Shown one piece after another: positions 30,153 through 41,382 of a stretch of DNA of 64,000 bases. Position 1 is the first letter of the stretch. The number at the start of each line of letters is the position of its first letter. Under the pieces are notes generated by a model that worked only from the letters and a program-made list of their open reading frames with translations, did no database searches and was not told the DNA's origin. Source of the DNA: Martelella alba (lineage in GTDB: Bacteria > Pseudomonadota > Gammaproteobacteria > Enterobacterales > Enterobacteriaceae); contig NZ_SZPQ01000024.1 in assembly GCF_005217455.1 (NCBI RefSeq), positions 33,987 through 97,986 of the forward strand. Reading direction: 5' to 3'. A program made the translations under genes and the position numbers.

Positions 30153-30554
30153 AATCACCTTCCTTCATCAATCAATTCGCACCGGGCGATGCATGACATT
30201 TAAGGTACCCGCTTCAATCCCAAAAGAAACTCGGAGAAGCATGATGGTGATTATCAAAAAAATTGAATGTGATTTATCGTCCCGCCGCTTTTAGCGGGTG
30301 AGGTGGATGACGGGTTTCTACACCGGGCTGGTTATGGCCGCCTAATCCGCCGCCCTGGAATTTTTCTCTTTCGCCATCCGTTGACGTCGGCCGCAAGCAT
30401 AATCAGAATTTATACCCGTCATCCTTCACGTTATCTTACGGTGGCGATGCATCGGCATTTCCCACGACTGTGCCATGCATACGTTGTCGCGAAACAACGC
30501 GAATCAATCAGAATACTAAACCAGCGCCCTTAGGCATTGATAACGGAGCGTCAT
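30153..30554. other. Intergenic region ygiD-tehB
   Basis: These 402 bp separate divergent genes. There is an AT-rich patch at 30240-30270, a small hairpin CCCGC/GCGGG near 30283-30300 and, at about 30409-30435, TATACCCGTCATCCTTCACGTT, which resembles the end of an ERIC element. I see no gene or RNA. Confidence 0.4.
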
Positions 30555-31418
30555 ATGCAAGACTTGTTATGCTACAACACCCTGCCGGTCTGGAACAGCC
30601 AGACTCTTCCGTCGACGTTTCGTGAACGCCATAACACCCGGGAAGGCGTCTGGGCCGAATTGACCGTGCTGCGGGGGTCTCTGACGTTTGATTTGCTGGA
30701 TGATCACGATAACGTGCTGCAAAGCGCCGTCTACACTGCCGAACGGCAGCCACCGCGGATTGAGCCGCGACAATGGCACAAGATAAGCGCCGTCTCCGCC
30801 AATATGCAATGCCGGTTGGCGTTTTACTGCCGGGCGGAAGAGTATTATCACCTGAAATACGACCTTACCCGCACCCATTCCGAGGTCATCAACGCAATAC
30901 CCCACCTCGCGCCCGGCCGGGCGCTGGATCTGGGTTGCGGCGGCGGGCGCAACTCGCTGTATCTCGATCTGCTCGGTTTCACGGTCACGGCTTATGACAA
31001 AAATCCACAGAGCATTGCCGCCCTGAATGAAAAGATCCGCGCAGAAGGACGAAAGCGCATTTCCGCCTCGGTCCGGGACATTAGCGTAGAGTCTTTCAAC
31101 GGAGACTATGATTTTATCTTTTCCACGGTGGTGATGATGTTTTTACCGGCGGATTGCATCGGCCGCCTGATTGGCGATATGCAACGGAACACGGTGCCGG
31201 GCGGCGTCAATCTGATCGTTTCCGCCATGTCCGCGCCGGATTTTCCCTGCCCCATACCCTTCCCGTTTACTTTTGCGCCCGGCGAACTACGGCGTTACTA
31301 CCAGGGATGGGATATGATCGAATACAACGAAAATCCGGGTGAATTGCATAAAACCGATGCCGACGGCAACCGAATCAAATTACGCTTCGCGACGCTGCTG
31401 GCGAGAAAAACATCGTAG
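30555..31418 (+). CDS. tehB: SAM-dependent methyltransferase TehB (long form)
   Basis: TehB confers tellurite resistance, probably by S-adenosylmethionine-dependent methylation. The 287-residue product is the long form, as in Haemophilus. An N-terminal beta-rich DUF1971-type domain (about 1-90, WAELTVLRGSLTFDL, IEPRQWHKI) precedes the methyltransferase domain with its SAM-binding LDLGCGGGRNSLYLD (near 124-138) and a central VVMMF. The start is taken at ATG 30555, with GGAG six bases upstream, rather than the TTG at 30537. No tehA neighbour is present. Confidence 0.88.
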   Translation: MQDLLCYNTLPVWNSQTLPSTFRERHNTREGVWAELTVLRGSLTFDLLDDHDNVLQSAVYTAERQPPRIEPRQWHKISAVSANMQCRLAFYCRAEEYYHLKYDLTRTHSEVINAIPHLAPGRALDLGCGGGRNSLYLDLLGFTVTAYDKNPQSIAALNEKIRAEGRKRISASVRDISVESFNGDYDFIFSTVVMMFLPADCIGRLIGDMQRNTVPGGVNLIVSAMSAPDFPCPIPFPFTFAPGELRRYYQGWDMIEYNENPGELHKTDADGNRIKLRFATLLARKTS

Positions 31419-31551
31419 GGCGCCGGATTTAGCGCGATGGCTTGAAGCGCGGCGAGAAAGACACTGTCCCGGCGGCGGCCAATAGCGCCGCCAAAGATGC
31501 TGGACATGCCGCGGCCGGGCGGCGGATGACGCGCCGGCCGACGGCTAAGGC

Positions 31552-32205
31552 TCAGCTGGCCTGACGGGTCAGGGATTGGCGGTAAGCCACCAAATCCTCA
31601 ATGGTCACGACCGGCATATCATGTTGTTTCGCGAACACGACGACTTCCGGCGCATGGGCCATGGTGCCATCGTCATTGGTGACTTCGCAGAGCACGCCCA
31701 TGGGCTTGAGGCCCGCCAGGGTGCACAAGTCGATACTGGCCTCGGTGTGGCCGCCTCGGGTCAACACGCCGCCCGGCTGGGCGCGCAGCGGGAATACATG
31801 ACCGGGACGGTTGAGATCCCCCGGCTGGGCGCCGTCTTTGATGGCGGCCCGAACGGTGGTCAGGCGGTCGGCGGCGGAAACGCCGGTGGTCACGCCTTCG
31901 GCCGCTTCAATGGTGACGGTGAACGCCGTACCGTAATGGCTGGAATTGCGTTCGACCATCATGGGCAGATCGAGTTGCAGCCGGCGATCCTCCGTCAGGC
32001 ACAGACACACGATCCCGCTGCCATGGCGGATGGCCAGCGCCATCTGCTCAACGGTCATTTTTTCGGCGGCAAAAATCATGTCGCCTTCGTTTTCACGATC
32101 TTCATTATCGAGTACCAGCACGCCGCGTCCGTCGCGCAAAGCGACCAGCGCGTTTTCAACGCGTTCCATCGGCGTGCCGAATTCGTCGAGAAGGGTCTGA
32201 TTCAT
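31552..32205 (-). CDS. ribB: 3,4-dihydroxy-2-butanone-4-phosphate synthase
   Basis: RibB converts ribulose-5-phosphate to dihydroxybutanone phosphate plus formate, one branch of riboflavin synthesis. The 217-residue product has the acidic magnesium-binding loop [11 protein letters not shown] (35-45) and the [11 protein letters not shown] motif near residue 150. It is a stand-alone RibB without a GTP cyclohydrolase II half. An FMN riboswitch lies in its 5' leader, about 118 bases upstream of the start, so flavin feedback on expression is expected. Confidence 0.97.
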   Translation of the reverse strand: MNQTLLDEFGTPMERVENALVALRDGRGVLVLDNEDRENEGDMIFAAEKMTVEQMALAIRHGSGIVCLCLTEDRRLQLDLPMMVERNSSHYGTAFTVTIEAAEGVTTGVSAADRLTTVRAAIKDGAQPGDLNRPGHVFPLRAQPGGVLTRGGHTEASIDLCTLAGLKPMGVLCEVTNDDGTMAHAPEVVVFAKQHDMPVVTIEDLVAYRQSLTRQAS

Positions 32206-32322
32206 GGTAAATAAAACCTCATAAAGTATATGGATTACCAGAACCAGGGCGGACTTAGGAGCGAGCCATCAATGGCTTAAAAAAATAACGCGAATGAGCG
32301 GTAAAACCCATTGTGAGCCGTT

Positions 32323-32489
32323 ACTCTCTCCCATCCGGACTGTCACCGTCGGCCCCGGAATTTCACCGAGTCTGCTGACCCCGCATCACATCGTGATCCG
32401 GGCGCTCGCGGGCTTTCCGCACATCTTCGACTAAAACGGCGACGACGCGGATTTACCGCCGGTGGGGAATTTCACCCCGCCCTGAGAAT
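32323..32489 (-). promoter_or_regulatory. FMN riboswitch (RFN element) of ribB
   Basis: On the minus strand the leader shows the conserved RFN pieces in order: CTCAGGGCGGGGTGAAATTC, CCCACCGGCGGTAAAT, GCCCGCGAGCG, CAGACTCGGTGAAATTCCGG, CCGACGGTGACAGTCCGGAT and GGGAGAGAG. This is the six-helix FMN aptamer that shuts off ribB when FMN binds. A variable stem (ATCACGATGTGAT) sits in the usual place. Confidence 0.95.
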
Positions 32490-32539
32490 AAGCGGAGTTA
32501 CTATAACGCCAATGTTTCGGCGGAGCAACCGGGACCGTC

Positions 32540-32622
32540 TATACTCGTTATCATCCGAGTTGCCGCTTTGCCGGTTGCGCTCCCTTGCCGCCGCGATGCA
32601 ACGCCATGTAGGTAGAGTGATA
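32540..32622 (-). repeat. Short ERIC element upstream of ubiK
   Basis: About 83 bp reading TATACTCGTTATC...GAGTTGCCGCTTTGCCGG, then TTGCGCTCCCTTGCCGCCGCGATGCAAC, is an ERIC element in reverse orientation without the central CCCAGTCAC/CTCCTGGGG block. It is an internally deleted form. It lies between the ribB riboswitch and ubiK and occupies the ubiK promoter area. Confidence 0.75.
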
Positions 32623-32726
32623 ATCCGAAATTATCCGTCTTACCAATTCCCGGAGCCGTTTGGGTTTCTTCCGCGCCGTACTGGCATTACACTTAACTCA
32701 TAATTCACGCTCTTAGGGAATCAACC

Positions 32727-33077
32727 ATGATCGACACCAAGAAAATCGAACAGCTTGCCCGGCAAATCCATGAATCCTTGCCTAAGGGCATTCGGGAATT
32801 GGGCGATGATATGGAAAAAAAAATCCGGCAGGTGCTGCAAAGCCAATTTAACCGCATGGATTTGGTCAGCCGCGAGGAGTTTGACGTGCAAACCCAGGTT
32901 TTGCTGCGGACCCGGGAAAAGCTGAACCAGTTGGAGTTGCGCATTCACGCGTTGGAAACCATGCCGGGCGCCGCAACACCGCCGGTGGTGGATGCCGACA
33001 CCGCCACCAGCGATACGCCGGAGGCGGAGGCGACCGACGAAGGCGGCCCGGAAGCGCCGTCCACGGGGAAAAAATAA
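32727..33077 (+). CDS. ubiK: Ubiquinone biosynthesis accessory factor UbiK (YqiC)
   Basis: UbiK helps ubiquinone synthesis under aerobic conditions by binding UbiJ and lipids, forming trimeric coiled coils. The 116-residue product starts [20 protein letters not shown] and has a heptad-rich C-terminal half ([20 protein letters not shown], about 52-71) typical of the BMFP family. The tail is acidic and alanine/threonine-rich and variable. ATG at 32727 follows TTAGGGAA. Confidence 0.94.
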   Translation: MIDTKKIEQLARQIHESLPKGIRELGDDMEKKIRQVLQSQFNRMDLVSREEFDVQTQVLLRTREKLNQLELRIHALETMPGAATPPVVDADTATSDTPEAEATDEGGPEAPSTGKK

Positions 33078-33092
33078 CAGCGCCAATGGCCG

Positions 33093-33135
33093 CCAGGGCG
33101 CCATCCTGAGGCGCGCCGGTTGTCTGGCGCCCTGG
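33093..33135. terminator. Stem-loop between convergent ubiK and hldE
   Basis: An 11-bp perfect inverted repeat CCAGGGCGCCA / TGGCGCCCTGG with a 21-base loop fills the short gap between convergent ubiK and hldE. There is no good T-run on either strand, so bidirectional termination is a guess. Confidence 0.45.
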
Positions 33136-33139
33136 TGAT

Positions 33140-34573
33140 TTATCCCCGTTTGCCGCTTTTGATGCTATCAATGATGTGAGTGGTGGAGCAGCCATCCTCG
33201 AAGTTCAACACCCGCACATCGCCGCCGTTGGCCCAGACCTCCTGACTGCCGGCGATATCGTGAGGCTGATAGTCGCCGCCTTTCACCAGCAAATCGGGCA
33301 AAATGTCGGCTATCAGGCGCTGCGGCGTATCCTCCTCGAAGGGCACCACCCAATCCACCGCCTCCAGCGCGCTTAGCACCACCATCCGTTGGGCCAGCGG
33401 ATTCACCGGTCGGCCGTCGCCTTTCAGCCGGCGGGTGGAGTCGTCGCTGTTCACCGCCACGATCAGTCGATCGCCCAAACGACGGGCATTGGCCAGATAG
33501 GACACGTGGCCGGCGTGCAAAATATCGAAAATACCGTTGGTCATAACGATTTTTTCGCCGCGACGACGAGCCTGCGCCACAGCCTGAGCCAAATCCGCCT
33601 CGGTCATGACGCCAAAACCGGTATCGGCCCGGCCGCGAATGGCGTTTTCCAGCTCAACCGGACTGACGGTGGAGGTCCCAAGCTTGCCCACCACCACCCC
33701 GGCGGCGGCGTTGGCCAGAAAACAGCTGTCTTCAAGGGAGTTGCCTGCCGCCAGCGCGGCCGCCAACACGCCTATCACCGTATCGCCGGCGCCGGTCACG
33801 TCATAGACTTCCTGCGCCTGGGCGGGAAGATGCAGCGGATCCTTGCCCGGTTGCAGTAATGTCATCCCCTGTTCCGAACGGGTGATGAGCAACGCCGACA
33901 AAGCATAATCTGCGATAAGCGCCATGCCCCGCCGCACCATCTCGTTCTCGTCGCGGCAATGCCCCGCCACGGCTTCGAACTCGGACAGATTGGGCGTTAA
34001 CAGGGTCGCCCCCCGATAACGGGAAAAATCGGTGCCTTTAGGATCAACCAATACCGGCACGCCGGCGTCGCGAGCCAGGGATATCATGGCCTCGACTCGG
34101 GCCAGCGCGCCTTTGGCGTAGTCCGACAACACCAGCGCGCCGGCGGCGGGCAGCGCTTGCCGGATGCGTTCGAGCATCGGACCGGCGTCCACGCCATCAA
34201 AACCCTGTTCAAAATCCAGGCGGATCAATTGCTGATTACGCGACAGGATACGCAACTTGGTGATGGTGGGATGCGTCGCCACCGCGACAAAATCGCTGGT
34301 CACGCTGACCTCGTCCAACTTGGCGCCCAGCGCGCGTGCGGCATCATCGATACCGGTCAGCCCAATCAATCGGGAACCGGCGCCCAACGCGGCAATGTTC
34401 ATGGCGACATTGGCGGCGCCGCCGGGCCTTTCTTCGATATTCTCCACTTTCACCACCGGCACCGGCGCCTCCGGCGAAATCCGGTTGGTGGGGCCGTACC
34501 AATAGCGATCCAGCATCACGTCGCCGACCACCAGTACCCCTGCCCGGCCAAAATCAGGCAATATTACTTTCAT
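33140..34573 (-). CDS. hldE: Bifunctional heptose kinase/adenylyltransferase HldE
   Basis: HldE makes ADP-heptose for the lipopolysaccharide core. Its N-terminal ribokinase-type domain phosphorylates heptose-7-phosphate and its C-terminal nucleotidyltransferase domain adenylates the product. The 477-residue protein has the PfkB-type [18 protein letters not shown] near 260 and, after about residue 340, the [20 protein letters not shown] nucleotidyltransferase motif. Both halves are intact. It is downstream of glnE on the minus strand, with a 112-bp gap. Confidence 0.97.
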   Translation of the reverse strand: MKVILPDFGRAGVLVVGDVMLDRYWYGPTNRISPEAPVPVVKVENIEERPGGAANVAMNIAALGAGSRLIGLTGIDDAARALGAKLDEVSVTSDFVAVATHPTITKLRILSRNQQLIRLDFEQGFDGVDAGPMLERIRQALPAAGALVLSDYAKGALARVEAMISLARDAGVPVLVDPKGTDFSRYRGATLLTPNLSEFEAVAGHCRDENEMVRRGMALIADYALSALLITRSEQGMTLLQPGKDPLHLPAQAQEVYDVTGAGDTVIGVLAAALAAGNSLEDSCFLANAAAGVVVGKLGTSTVSPVELENAIRGRADTGFGVMTEADLAQAVAQARRRGEKIVMTNGIFDILHAGHVSYLANARRLGDRLIVAVNSDDSTRRLKGDGRPVNPLAQRMVVLSALEAVDWVVPFEEDTPQRLIADILPDLLVKGGDYQPHDIAGSQEVWANGGDVRVLNFEDGCSTTHIIDSIKSGKRG

Positions 34574-34685
34574 CCATCCACTCCAGACTCAACGCGTTAT
34601 TGCGCGGATAGTAGCACAAACGCGATGATTTCTCTTTTTTCCACTCGCCGAAACAGCGGAAAACGGCGGCGATAGCGGCCGCCGT

Positions 34686-37508
34686 TCAATCCAGCCATTT
34701 GCGCCAGCTTTCGCCCACCTGCCGACGCTCGCCGGCGAACCGTCCGTCCGGCACCAGGCCCGGCGAGGCTTGCAATGCCAGATGATGGATTTCATCTCTG
34801 AGGGTGATATAGGCGCGACTCAGCGCCTGCGCTTCCTCGCCGGGCAAGATGCCGTGGTCGGCCAGCAACGCCAGGATCCGGACATTGTCCGACCAGCGGG
34901 TCAGGCCCGGCACCGCGGCGGCGTGGCGCAACACCAGATACTGCGCCAGGAATTCGATATCGGTTATTCCGCCCTCATCGGCCTTCAAATCGAACATGCC
35001 GCTCATTTTCCCGGACAAATGGCGGCGCATTTTAGCGCGCATCTCGCTGACCTCGGCGCGCAACGCCGCCGGATCCCGCTCAAGGCACAATACCTTGCGG
35101 CGGATGGTATCGAATTCCGCGCGCAACGCGGGATCGCCTTGAACCATCCTGGCGCGGACCAATGCCTGATGCTCCCAGGTCCAGGCCTCATGCAGTTGAT
35201 AATCCTCAAAAGCCGACAACGTGCTGACCAGCAGTCCGGCGGCGCCAGACGGCCGCAGCCGCGCATCCACTTCATACAATATACCGGTCGCCGTTCGGGT
35301 GCTGAACAGGTGCATTACCCGCTGCGCCAGACGCAGATAGAACTGGCGGCCGTCGATTTGCCGCGGACCGTCGGTCATTACATCCGGCGGGCAATCGTGC
35401 AAAAACACCAGGTCGAGGTCAGAGCCGTACCCCAGTTCCCATCCGCCCAGCTTGCCGTAGCCTATTACCGCAAACCCCTGGCCGCCCCGATCCTCGAGAT
35501 GCCCCGGGCGACCGTGGCGCGCCACTACGGCGCGCCACGCCTGACGGACCACCGCGGCGATCATGGCCTCGGCCAGATAGGTGAGATGATCGCTGACCCG
35601 CATGACCGGCAACACGCCGCTCAGATCGCCGGCGGCGATCCGTAGCAACTGCGCCTGCTTAAATTGCCGCAACGCATCCAGTTGCTGCTCATCGTCATCC
35701 TCCGGTACCCGCAGCAGATATTGCCGCAATTCGTCGGCGTAGGCTTCCGGCGCCGGGGGATTATACAGGGTCGCCGGATCAAGCAACTCATCCAGCAACA
35801 GCGGATGCAACGCCAATTGACTGGCGATCATTTCCGATCCGGCGCACAACCGGACCAAATGCCCCAGGGCGCCGGGATATTCCACCAGCAATTCCAGATA
35901 GGTGGTGCGGGAGACAATGCTCAGCAGAATCGGCGCCAGGCGGCCAAATACGGCAACGGCGTCGGCCCGGACGCAAATTTCACTCAGCAGACGAGGCATC
36001 AACTGATCAAGCACTTCCCGGCCGCGCGGTCCGATGGTCCGTTTCGCCACATCCTGGCGAAACACCGCCAACTGCTCGGGCAGCGCCCTATCGCCGGTCG
36101 GGAGGGTTTCGGATTCGCCGGCTGCCGGCGAGGGCTCCGGATCAAACCACAAGGCGCCGTAGCGATCATAATCGGCGGGATCTGCCGGATCCGGCGCATC
36201 GTCGCCTATCAATTCATCAAAAATCTGCCGCACGCACCGCATGTGCTCCGCCAGGGACCGACGGAGATTATCCCAATTGGCCGCCGCCATGCCGTAAGCC
36301 AGCCGGCTTCGGTTCAAGTCATCTTCCGGCAGCGTCTGGGTTTGTTCATCGCCTATGGCCTGTAGCAGGTTCTCCAGCCGACGCAGGTACAGATAGGCGC
36401 TGCGCAGTTGCGCCACCTGATCGGCGGCCAGCAGGCCCAGCTCACCTATGGCCGTCAAAGTGGGTATTAACGCGCGCTGTCGAAGCCGCGGTTCGCGGCC
36501 GCCGCGAATGAGTTGGAAAACCTGGGTGATGAATTCTATCTCGCGGATCCCGCCGGCGCCGAGTTTGATGTTGTCTTTCAGTCCGCGCCGCCGCACTTCG
36601 CGGGCAATCATATTTTTCATGTTGCGCAGTGACTGGATTACGCTGAAATCAATATAGCGCCGGAACACAAAAGGCCGCAGCATCCGGTGCAGTTCCCGGC
36701 CATAGTCGGTATCTTCGTCGCCAAGCAACCTGGCTTTGACCATGGCATAGCGTTCCCAATCACGGCCCTGCTCCTGGTAATAATCCTCCAGCGCGGCGAA
36801 ACTCAGCACCAGTGGTCCGCTATCGCCAAACGGACGTAAACGCATATCCACCCGGTAGACGAATCCGTCGACCGTGGATTGATCCAAGACCTTGATTAGC
36901 CGCTGGCCCAGGCGGGTAAAAAACTGGCCGTTATCCAGCTCCCGCCGGCCGCCGCGGGTCCGGCCGTTTTCGGGATAGCAAAAGATAAGATCGATATCCG
37001 AGGAAAAATTCAGCTCGCCGCCGCCAAGCTTGCCCATGGCCAACACCAGGAACGGTTGGGCTTCGCCAGCGGCATTCGCCGGCTCGCCCCAATCGCGGCA
37101 ACAAGCCCGGTAAAGCCAATCGCGCGCGGCGATAATAAGCATTTCCGCCAAATGGCTCAGTTGGGTCAGGGTTTGCCCGGTATCGCTGGTGCCAAGCGCC
37201 TGCGACCAGCCGATGCGCACCAGCGTGCGCCGGCGAAATTGCCGCAACACCCGCATCAATGCCGCTTCGTCCGTGACATCGGCCAGACATTGCGCCAATT
37301 GCGCGCCGTATTGCCGCCACTCACCGGCCCGGGGAGGTTGCGTGCGAATTTCGTCGTACCAGTCGGGATGGGCGGCCAGGGCATCGGCGATAAAATCACT
37401 GGACGCCGCCGCGCCGGCTTCGGGAATATCCGGCGCCGTCGCGGGCGTCATGTTGGCCAGCACCCTCTGCGCCTGTCGTTGCAGCAAAGGCGGTAGCGGC
37501 AATTTCAT
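34686..37508 (-). CDS. glnE: Glutamine synthetase adenylyltransferase/deadenylase
   Basis: GlnE attaches and removes AMP on glutamine synthetase according to PII and glutamine. The 940-residue product has the two homologous nucleotidyltransferase halves: the N-terminal half with [20 protein letters not shown] (near 151-170) and the C-terminal half with [20 protein letters not shown] near 680-700. It is full length without frameshifts and lies between ygiF and hldE as usual. Confidence 0.97.
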   Translation of the reverse strand: MKLPLPPLLQRQAQRVLANMTPATAPDIPEAGAAASSDFIADALAAHPDWYDEIRTQPPRAGEWRQYGAQLAQCLADVTDEAALMRVLRQFRRRTLVRIGWSQALGTSDTGQTLTQLSHLAEMLIIAARDWLYRACCRDWGEPANAAGEAQPFLVLAMGKLGGGELNFSSDIDLIFCYPENGRTRGGRRELDNGQFFTRLGQRLIKVLDQSTVDGFVYRVDMRLRPFGDSGPLVLSFAALEDYYQEQGRDWERYAMVKARLLGDEDTDYGRELHRMLRPFVFRRYIDFSVIQSLRNMKNMIAREVRRRGLKDNIKLGAGGIREIEFITQVFQLIRGGREPRLRQRALIPTLTAIGELGLLAADQVAQLRSAYLYLRRLENLLQAIGDEQTQTLPEDDLNRSRLAYGMAAANWDNLRRSLAEHMRCVRQIFDELIGDDAPDPADPADYDRYGALWFDPEPSPAAGESETLPTGDRALPEQLAVFRQDVAKRTIGPRGREVLDQLMPRLLSEICVRADAVAVFGRLAPILLSIVSRTTYLELLVEYPGALGHLVRLCAGSEMIASQLALHPLLLDELLDPATLYNPPAPEAYADELRQYLLRVPEDDDEQQLDALRQFKQAQLLRIAAGDLSGVLPVMRVSDHLTYLAEAMIAAVVRQAWRAVVARHGRPGHLEDRGGQGFAVIGYGKLGGWELGYGSDLDLVFLHDCPPDVMTDGPRQIDGRQFYLRLAQRVMHLFSTRTATGILYEVDARLRPSGAAGLLVSTLSAFEDYQLHEAWTWEHQALVRARMVQGDPALRAEFDTIRRKVLCLERDPAALRAEVSEMRAKMRRHLSGKMSGMFDLKADEGGITDIEFLAQYLVLRHAAAVPGLTRWSDNVRILALLADHGILPGEEAQALSRAYITLRDEIHHLALQASPGLVPDGRFAGERRQVGESWRKWLD

Positions 37509-37614
37509 CTTTCTCTCTCCCCAAGGTCAGATCCGGCCGCACCGACGGCGATCACAGAAAACCGCCCATCGGTGGCGCCCGGCCGGTGGTCGCTTTCCGT
37601 CGGCATACCGCCAA

Positions 37615-38934
37615 TCAGCGATTTTTGCCCTTCTGGGCGGAACTCAGCCAGAATCCGGATTGGGACAGCGCCTGGCGCCGCATGTATTCCACATCATTGG
37701 TGCCGGGCAGCAAAATGGCCTGCTCTAACGCCTGCCAGTGCAGGATATAGGATAGCGCCTTGTTGGTGGGATAGGCGCCGGACAACAAGTGAAACGCCAT
37801 GATAATCCGCTCAAGGCGGGGTAATTGCTGGCTATATTCCTCCGGCGACAAGGTCCGGCCGAAAGCCACCCGCAATTCGGCGGCGCAACGGGACAACGTG
37901 ACATCCGAAAACCGTTTGAAGGAGCCATTGAGCTTGCGCCGGCCGTCGTCATCCAGGCTATTTTGCCAGGCGGACAACAGCAGCCAGGACGTCAGCGCCA
38001 GTTTGCAACGCAGATAACCGGCTTCAAAGCACAGCGCGCCGGGATCGGCGTCGGACCGGGCGATACGGGGGAACAGATCGGCCAATTGGCTGCGCAGATG
38101 GGTAGTGGCCTTGCGGGGAATGATTGTGCCCATCACCACGAAAGTTTCGCGGATTAATGTGATGGCGGTGAGCACGGCGTCCCGCGCCATGGCGACGCCG
38201 TTTAACCACAATTCCTCATGGTACTGCCAGTGGGCCAGCGCCAGGCTTAACGCCTCGCGCAACCCCTGCTCCACCGCGGCCTTGGGCGGCGGACAAAGTA
38301 GCGGCAAGGCGCGCACCTCCCGGGGAGGATTCCCTGCCGATAAATGATAGCCCCGCGCCGCCTTGCTCAGATCCCCCAGCCGCAGACCGCCCCCGTCGGT
38401 TAATGTCTGCGCGTAAGCCAGCAGGTCCGCCGTATTGCCCTGCAATAACTCGAGCTCCAGCTCGCAAATCGGCTCCCGCAAACTTCCCGCCGCCACTTCG
38501 CCCTGATCAAAGGCCACCTCGATGCGGCTATCATGGAACGACACCACCCGTTTCTCACGCAGATAATCGGTACGAAACAGGGGCCGTATCCCTTGCTGCA
38601 ACGCGGCGCTATCAACGCCCGCCGGCCAGATATCAGGGGGGAACAGCGACAGATCCGCCTCCGGGCCGGGTAGCGGAATAGTGTATTCCGGGTGTTGATG
38701 CAACCCGCCGACCACCTGCCCGGCGGTTTTGGCGGTCATCTCGTAGCGCCCGTTGTTGCCGCGCACGCGCAGGCCGATACCGTGGCGGCGCAGATCAAGG
38801 CCGACGGTGTCATAATAGATATTGATAAGCCGCTGCGGCGCGGTATGCGTATTTTCCCCTGAAGAAATCCTGCCGGGCAACGAAGCGACCGCATTGGGAT
38901 GAACGATGAATTTTATTTCTATTTCTTCACTCAT
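37615..38934 (-). CDS. ygiF: CYTH-CHAD inorganic triphosphatase YgiF
   Basis: YgiF hydrolyses inorganic tripolyphosphate. The 439-residue product has an N-terminal CYTH domain, beginning MSEEIEIKFIVHPNA with the ExExK signature, and a C-terminal helical CHAD domain (from about 220) rich in His and Arg that probably binds polyphosphate. The frame extends to GTG 38946, but the ATG at 38934 matches the family start. It precedes glnE by 106 bp. Confidence 0.94.
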   Translation of the reverse strand: MSEEIEIKFIVHPNAVASLPGRISSGENTHTAPQRLINIYYDTVGLDLRRHGIGLRVRGNNGRYEMTAKTAGQVVGGLHQHPEYTIPLPGPEADLSLFPPDIWPAGVDSAALQQGIRPLFRTDYLREKRVVSFHDSRIEVAFDQGEVAAGSLREPICELELELLQGNTADLLAYAQTLTDGGGLRLGDLSKAARGYHLSAGNPPREVRALPLLCPPPKAAVEQGLREALSLALAHWQYHEELWLNGVAMARDAVLTAITLIRETFVVMGTIIPRKATTHLRSQLADLFPRIARSDADPGALCFEAGYLRCKLALTSWLLLSAWQNSLDDDGRRKLNGSFKRFSDVTLSRCAAELRVAFGRTLSPEEYSQQLPRLERIIMAFHLLSGAYPTNKALSYILHWQALEQAILLPGTNDVEYMRRQALSQSGFWLSSAQKGKNR

Positions 38935-39331
38935 AGGTTCGGCCACACCGATAGTTGAACAATAACGTTCCGCATCGCCGCGCCAACGCGATGATGCCCC
39001 AAAACGTTACGGATAAACGCGTTGTCATCACCTTACTGGATAGAACGGACAAGCACAGTGCTATTTTACGTGCCAAATTATGTCAAAATCGCATCCATAT
39101 CATCAATATAATTATCAATTTTGTTGCCCTGACCAGACAACGCCGGCCAAAGGGACGAAATCCCCGCTAACCCGCGAGTCGCTTTCACACAATCATCGCC
39201 GGACGGCGATGGCCGCCCGGCGCATTTCCCACGCGCGGGAGAGTAAGACAGTTCTCATTTTGGTTTACGCATTGCGTCGTCACACTTAAGCCTCTACTAT
39301 CGACCCACATTTGCCAAAAAACGACGGAACT
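38935..39331. other. Divergent ygiF / ygiM control region
   Basis: These 397 bp hold the divergent promoters. A good -10 hexamer TATAAT is at 39107-39112 in an AT-rich stretch (39070-39130), with no convincing -35 at the standard distance. A GC-rich patch follows at 39190-39240. No gene, repeat or RNA is recognised. Confidence 0.4.
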
Positions 39332-39952
39332 ATGTACAAATTACGCCATATTTGCTTCGCGTTATGGAGTCTCAGCTTCGCCGCCAGTACACATGCCGAT
39401 GAGCAACGCTATATCTCCGATGATTTGTCGACTTACATTCACAGCGGACCGGGCAACCAGTACCGGATTGTCGGCACGCTGAATGCCGGCGACGAAGTGA
39501 CCCTGCTTAACGTCAATAACGACACCGACTACGGCCAGATTCGCGATGCCCGGGGCCGCACGGCCTGGATACCCCTTAATCAGCTCAGTAAGGACCCCAG
39601 CCTGCGCACCCAGGTGCCCACATTGCAACAACAGGTGCAAAACCTGACCCAGAAGCTCTCGACCATTGACGCCGACTGGAAACAGCGTACCGCCGACATG
39701 CAGCGAAAAGCCAGCGAAAGCGACAGCCAGCTAGAGCAGTTGCGCGGCGAAAACGACGCGTTGAAAAGCCAGTTGGCGACGGCCAAAAGCCGGACAAACG
39801 CCCTGGAAATCCAGTTGGACGACAAACAGCGCGCCATAATTATGCAATGGTTCCTGTATGGCGGCGGCGTGGCCGGAATCGGCCTGTTGCTGGGCCTGCT
39901 GCTTCCCCATATCCTTCCTCGCCGAAAGAGGGACAATCGCTGGATGAACTGA
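39332..39952 (+). CDS. ygiM: SH3-domain membrane protein YgiM
   Basis: YgiM is a conserved protein with an N-terminal signal peptide (ends STHADE), a bacterial SH3 domain (YIHSGPGNQYRIVGTLNAGD, about 35-54), a coiled coil (about 95-165) and a C-terminal transmembrane helix (FLYGGGVAGIGLLLGLLLPH) followed by basic residues RRKRDNRWMN. The role is unknown; the topology suggests a periplasmic SH3 head anchored in the inner membrane. The start is ATG 39332, giving the 206 residues of the E. coli protein. It precedes cca by 117 bp. Confidence 0.92.
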   Translation: MYKLRHICFALWSLSFAASTHADEQRYISDDLSTYIHSGPGNQYRIVGTLNAGDEVTLLNVNNDTDYGQIRDARGRTAWIPLNQLSKDPSLRTQVPTLQQQVQNLTQKLSTIDADWKQRTADMQRKASESDSQLEQLRGENDALKSQLATAKSRTNALEIQLDDKQRAIIMQWFLYGGGVAGIGLLLGLLLPHILPRRKRDNRWMN

Positions 39953-40069
39953 TCCGGCGCGGCTTTTTCCGTTCCCGCGATCGCCGTCGCATTGAGGATG
40001 CCAATCACTATGACGCGCGGGACTACACTTAAGATATGATGGCAAAACCGACAAGCTCAGGAGTTGAAG

Positions 40070-41323
40070 GTGAAAAAATATTTGGTCGGCGGCGCTGTTC
40101 GCGACAGGTTATTGCATATCCCGGTGCGGGAAAAAGATTGGGTGGTGGTGGGCGCGACGTCCGAGGATCTGCTGGCTAAGGGATATCAACAGGTCGGCAG
40201 GGATTTTCCGGTATTCCTGCATCCGCATACCCGCGAAGAGCATGCCCTGGCGCGCACCGAGCGCAAATCCGGGCAGGGGTATACCGGCTTTACCTGTTAT
40301 GCGGCGCCCGATGTGACCCTGGAGCAGGATCTCCTGCGCCGCGACCTGACCATTAACGCCATCGCCGAAAACGAGAACGGCGAACTCATCGATCCGTTCC
40401 ACGGCCAAAGGGATATCGAACAACGGCTGTTACGCCATGTGTCGGCGGCCTTTACCGAAGATCCGCTGCGCGTACTGCGCGTGGCCCGCTTCGCCGCCCG
40501 CTTCGCCCATCTGAATTTCCGCGTCGCCCCGGAAACCCTTGATCTGATGCGCCAGATAACCGGGGATGGCGAATTGCCGTTGATCTCGCCGGAACGGGTT
40601 TGGAAGGAAACGGAAAAAGCGCTGGCGACCCGCAATCCGCAAGTCTATTTTCAGGTTTTGCGCGATTGCGGGGCGCTGGCGTCGCTGTTTCCTGAAATCG
40701 ACGCCTTGTTCGGCGTGCCGGCGCCGGCCAAGTGGCACCCGGAAATCGATACCGGCATCCATACGTTGCTGACCTTGTCCATGGCGGCCCGGCTTACCAA
40801 TGAGGTGAGCGTGCGCTTCGCCACCCTCTGCCACGATCTGGGCAAGGGACTGACGCCGCGCGAACAGTGGCCGCATCATCACGGACACGGCCCGGCCGGC
40901 GTCAAACTGGTGGATGCCCTGTGCGCCCGCCTGAGGGTGCCGAACCCGGTGCGCGATCTGGCGCGCGTGGTGGCCGAATACCACGATTTGATTCACACCG
41001 TGGAACGCCTGACGCCCAAAACCTTGATGAAATTGTTCGCCGTTATCGACGTATGGCGCAAACCGGAACGCCTGGAACAGCTTATCATCGCCAGCGAGGC
41101 CGATGCCCGGGGCCGTACCGGTTTTGAAAACAGCCCTTACCCGCAAGGCGACTACCTGCGCGAAGCCTTTCAGGTGGCCGCCGCGGTCGGCAACCGCGAA
41201 GTGATCGACGCCGGCTTCACCGGCGCCGGCATCGGCGAGGAAATCCGCCAGCGCCGGCAACGGGCGCTGACACGCTGGAAACAGCAACGGGAGAACATGC
41301 CGACGCCGGCTATCGAGGACTGA
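40070..41323 (+). CDS. cca: tRNA nucleotidyltransferase (CCA-adding enzyme)
   Basis: Cca builds or repairs the 3' CCA end of tRNAs without a nucleic acid template. The 417-residue class II enzyme has [10 protein letters not shown] (about 6-15), the DxD-like region and KDWVVVG near residue 22, and a C-terminal HD phosphohydrolase domain (CHDLGKG near 250), as in E. coli. GTG at 40070 is chosen as start since AGGAG lies six bases upstream; a TTG at 40064 is also in frame. Confidence 0.95.
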   Translation: MKKYLVGGAVRDRLLHIPVREKDWVVVGATSEDLLAKGYQQVGRDFPVFLHPHTREEHALARTERKSGQGYTGFTCYAAPDVTLEQDLLRRDLTINAIAENENGELIDPFHGQRDIEQRLLRHVSAAFTEDPLRVLRVARFAARFAHLNFRVAPETLDLMRQITGDGELPLISPERVWKETEKALATRNPQVYFQVLRDCGALASLFPEIDALFGVPAPAKWHPEIDTGIHTLLTLSMAARLTNEVSVRFATLCHDLGKGLTPREQWPHHHGHGPAGVKLVDALCARLRVPNPVRDLARVVAEYHDLIHTVERLTPKTLMKLFAVIDVWRKPERLEQLIIASEADARGRTGFENSPYPQGDYLREAFQVAAAVGNREVIDAGFTGAGIGEEIRQRRQRALTRWKQQRENMPTPAIED

Positions 41324-41335
41324 ATCCGGTTCGCC

Positions 41336-41362
41336 GCGGCCGTTAACGATGTCAACGGCCGC
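41336..41362. terminator. Stem-loop between convergent cca and uppP
   Basis: A perfect 9-bp stem GCGGCCGTT / AACGGCCGC with a 9-base loop sits 13 bp after cca and 20 bp before the uppP stop. It could end transcription from both sides. There is no T-run, so this is uncertain. Confidence 0.5.
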
Positions 41363-41382
41363 CACGGGCGAAACCCCGGGGT

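Noticed and set aside
40430..41365. 311-codon minus-strand frame over cca
   Set aside because: It is antisense to cca with codon use mirroring it; no family resemblance.
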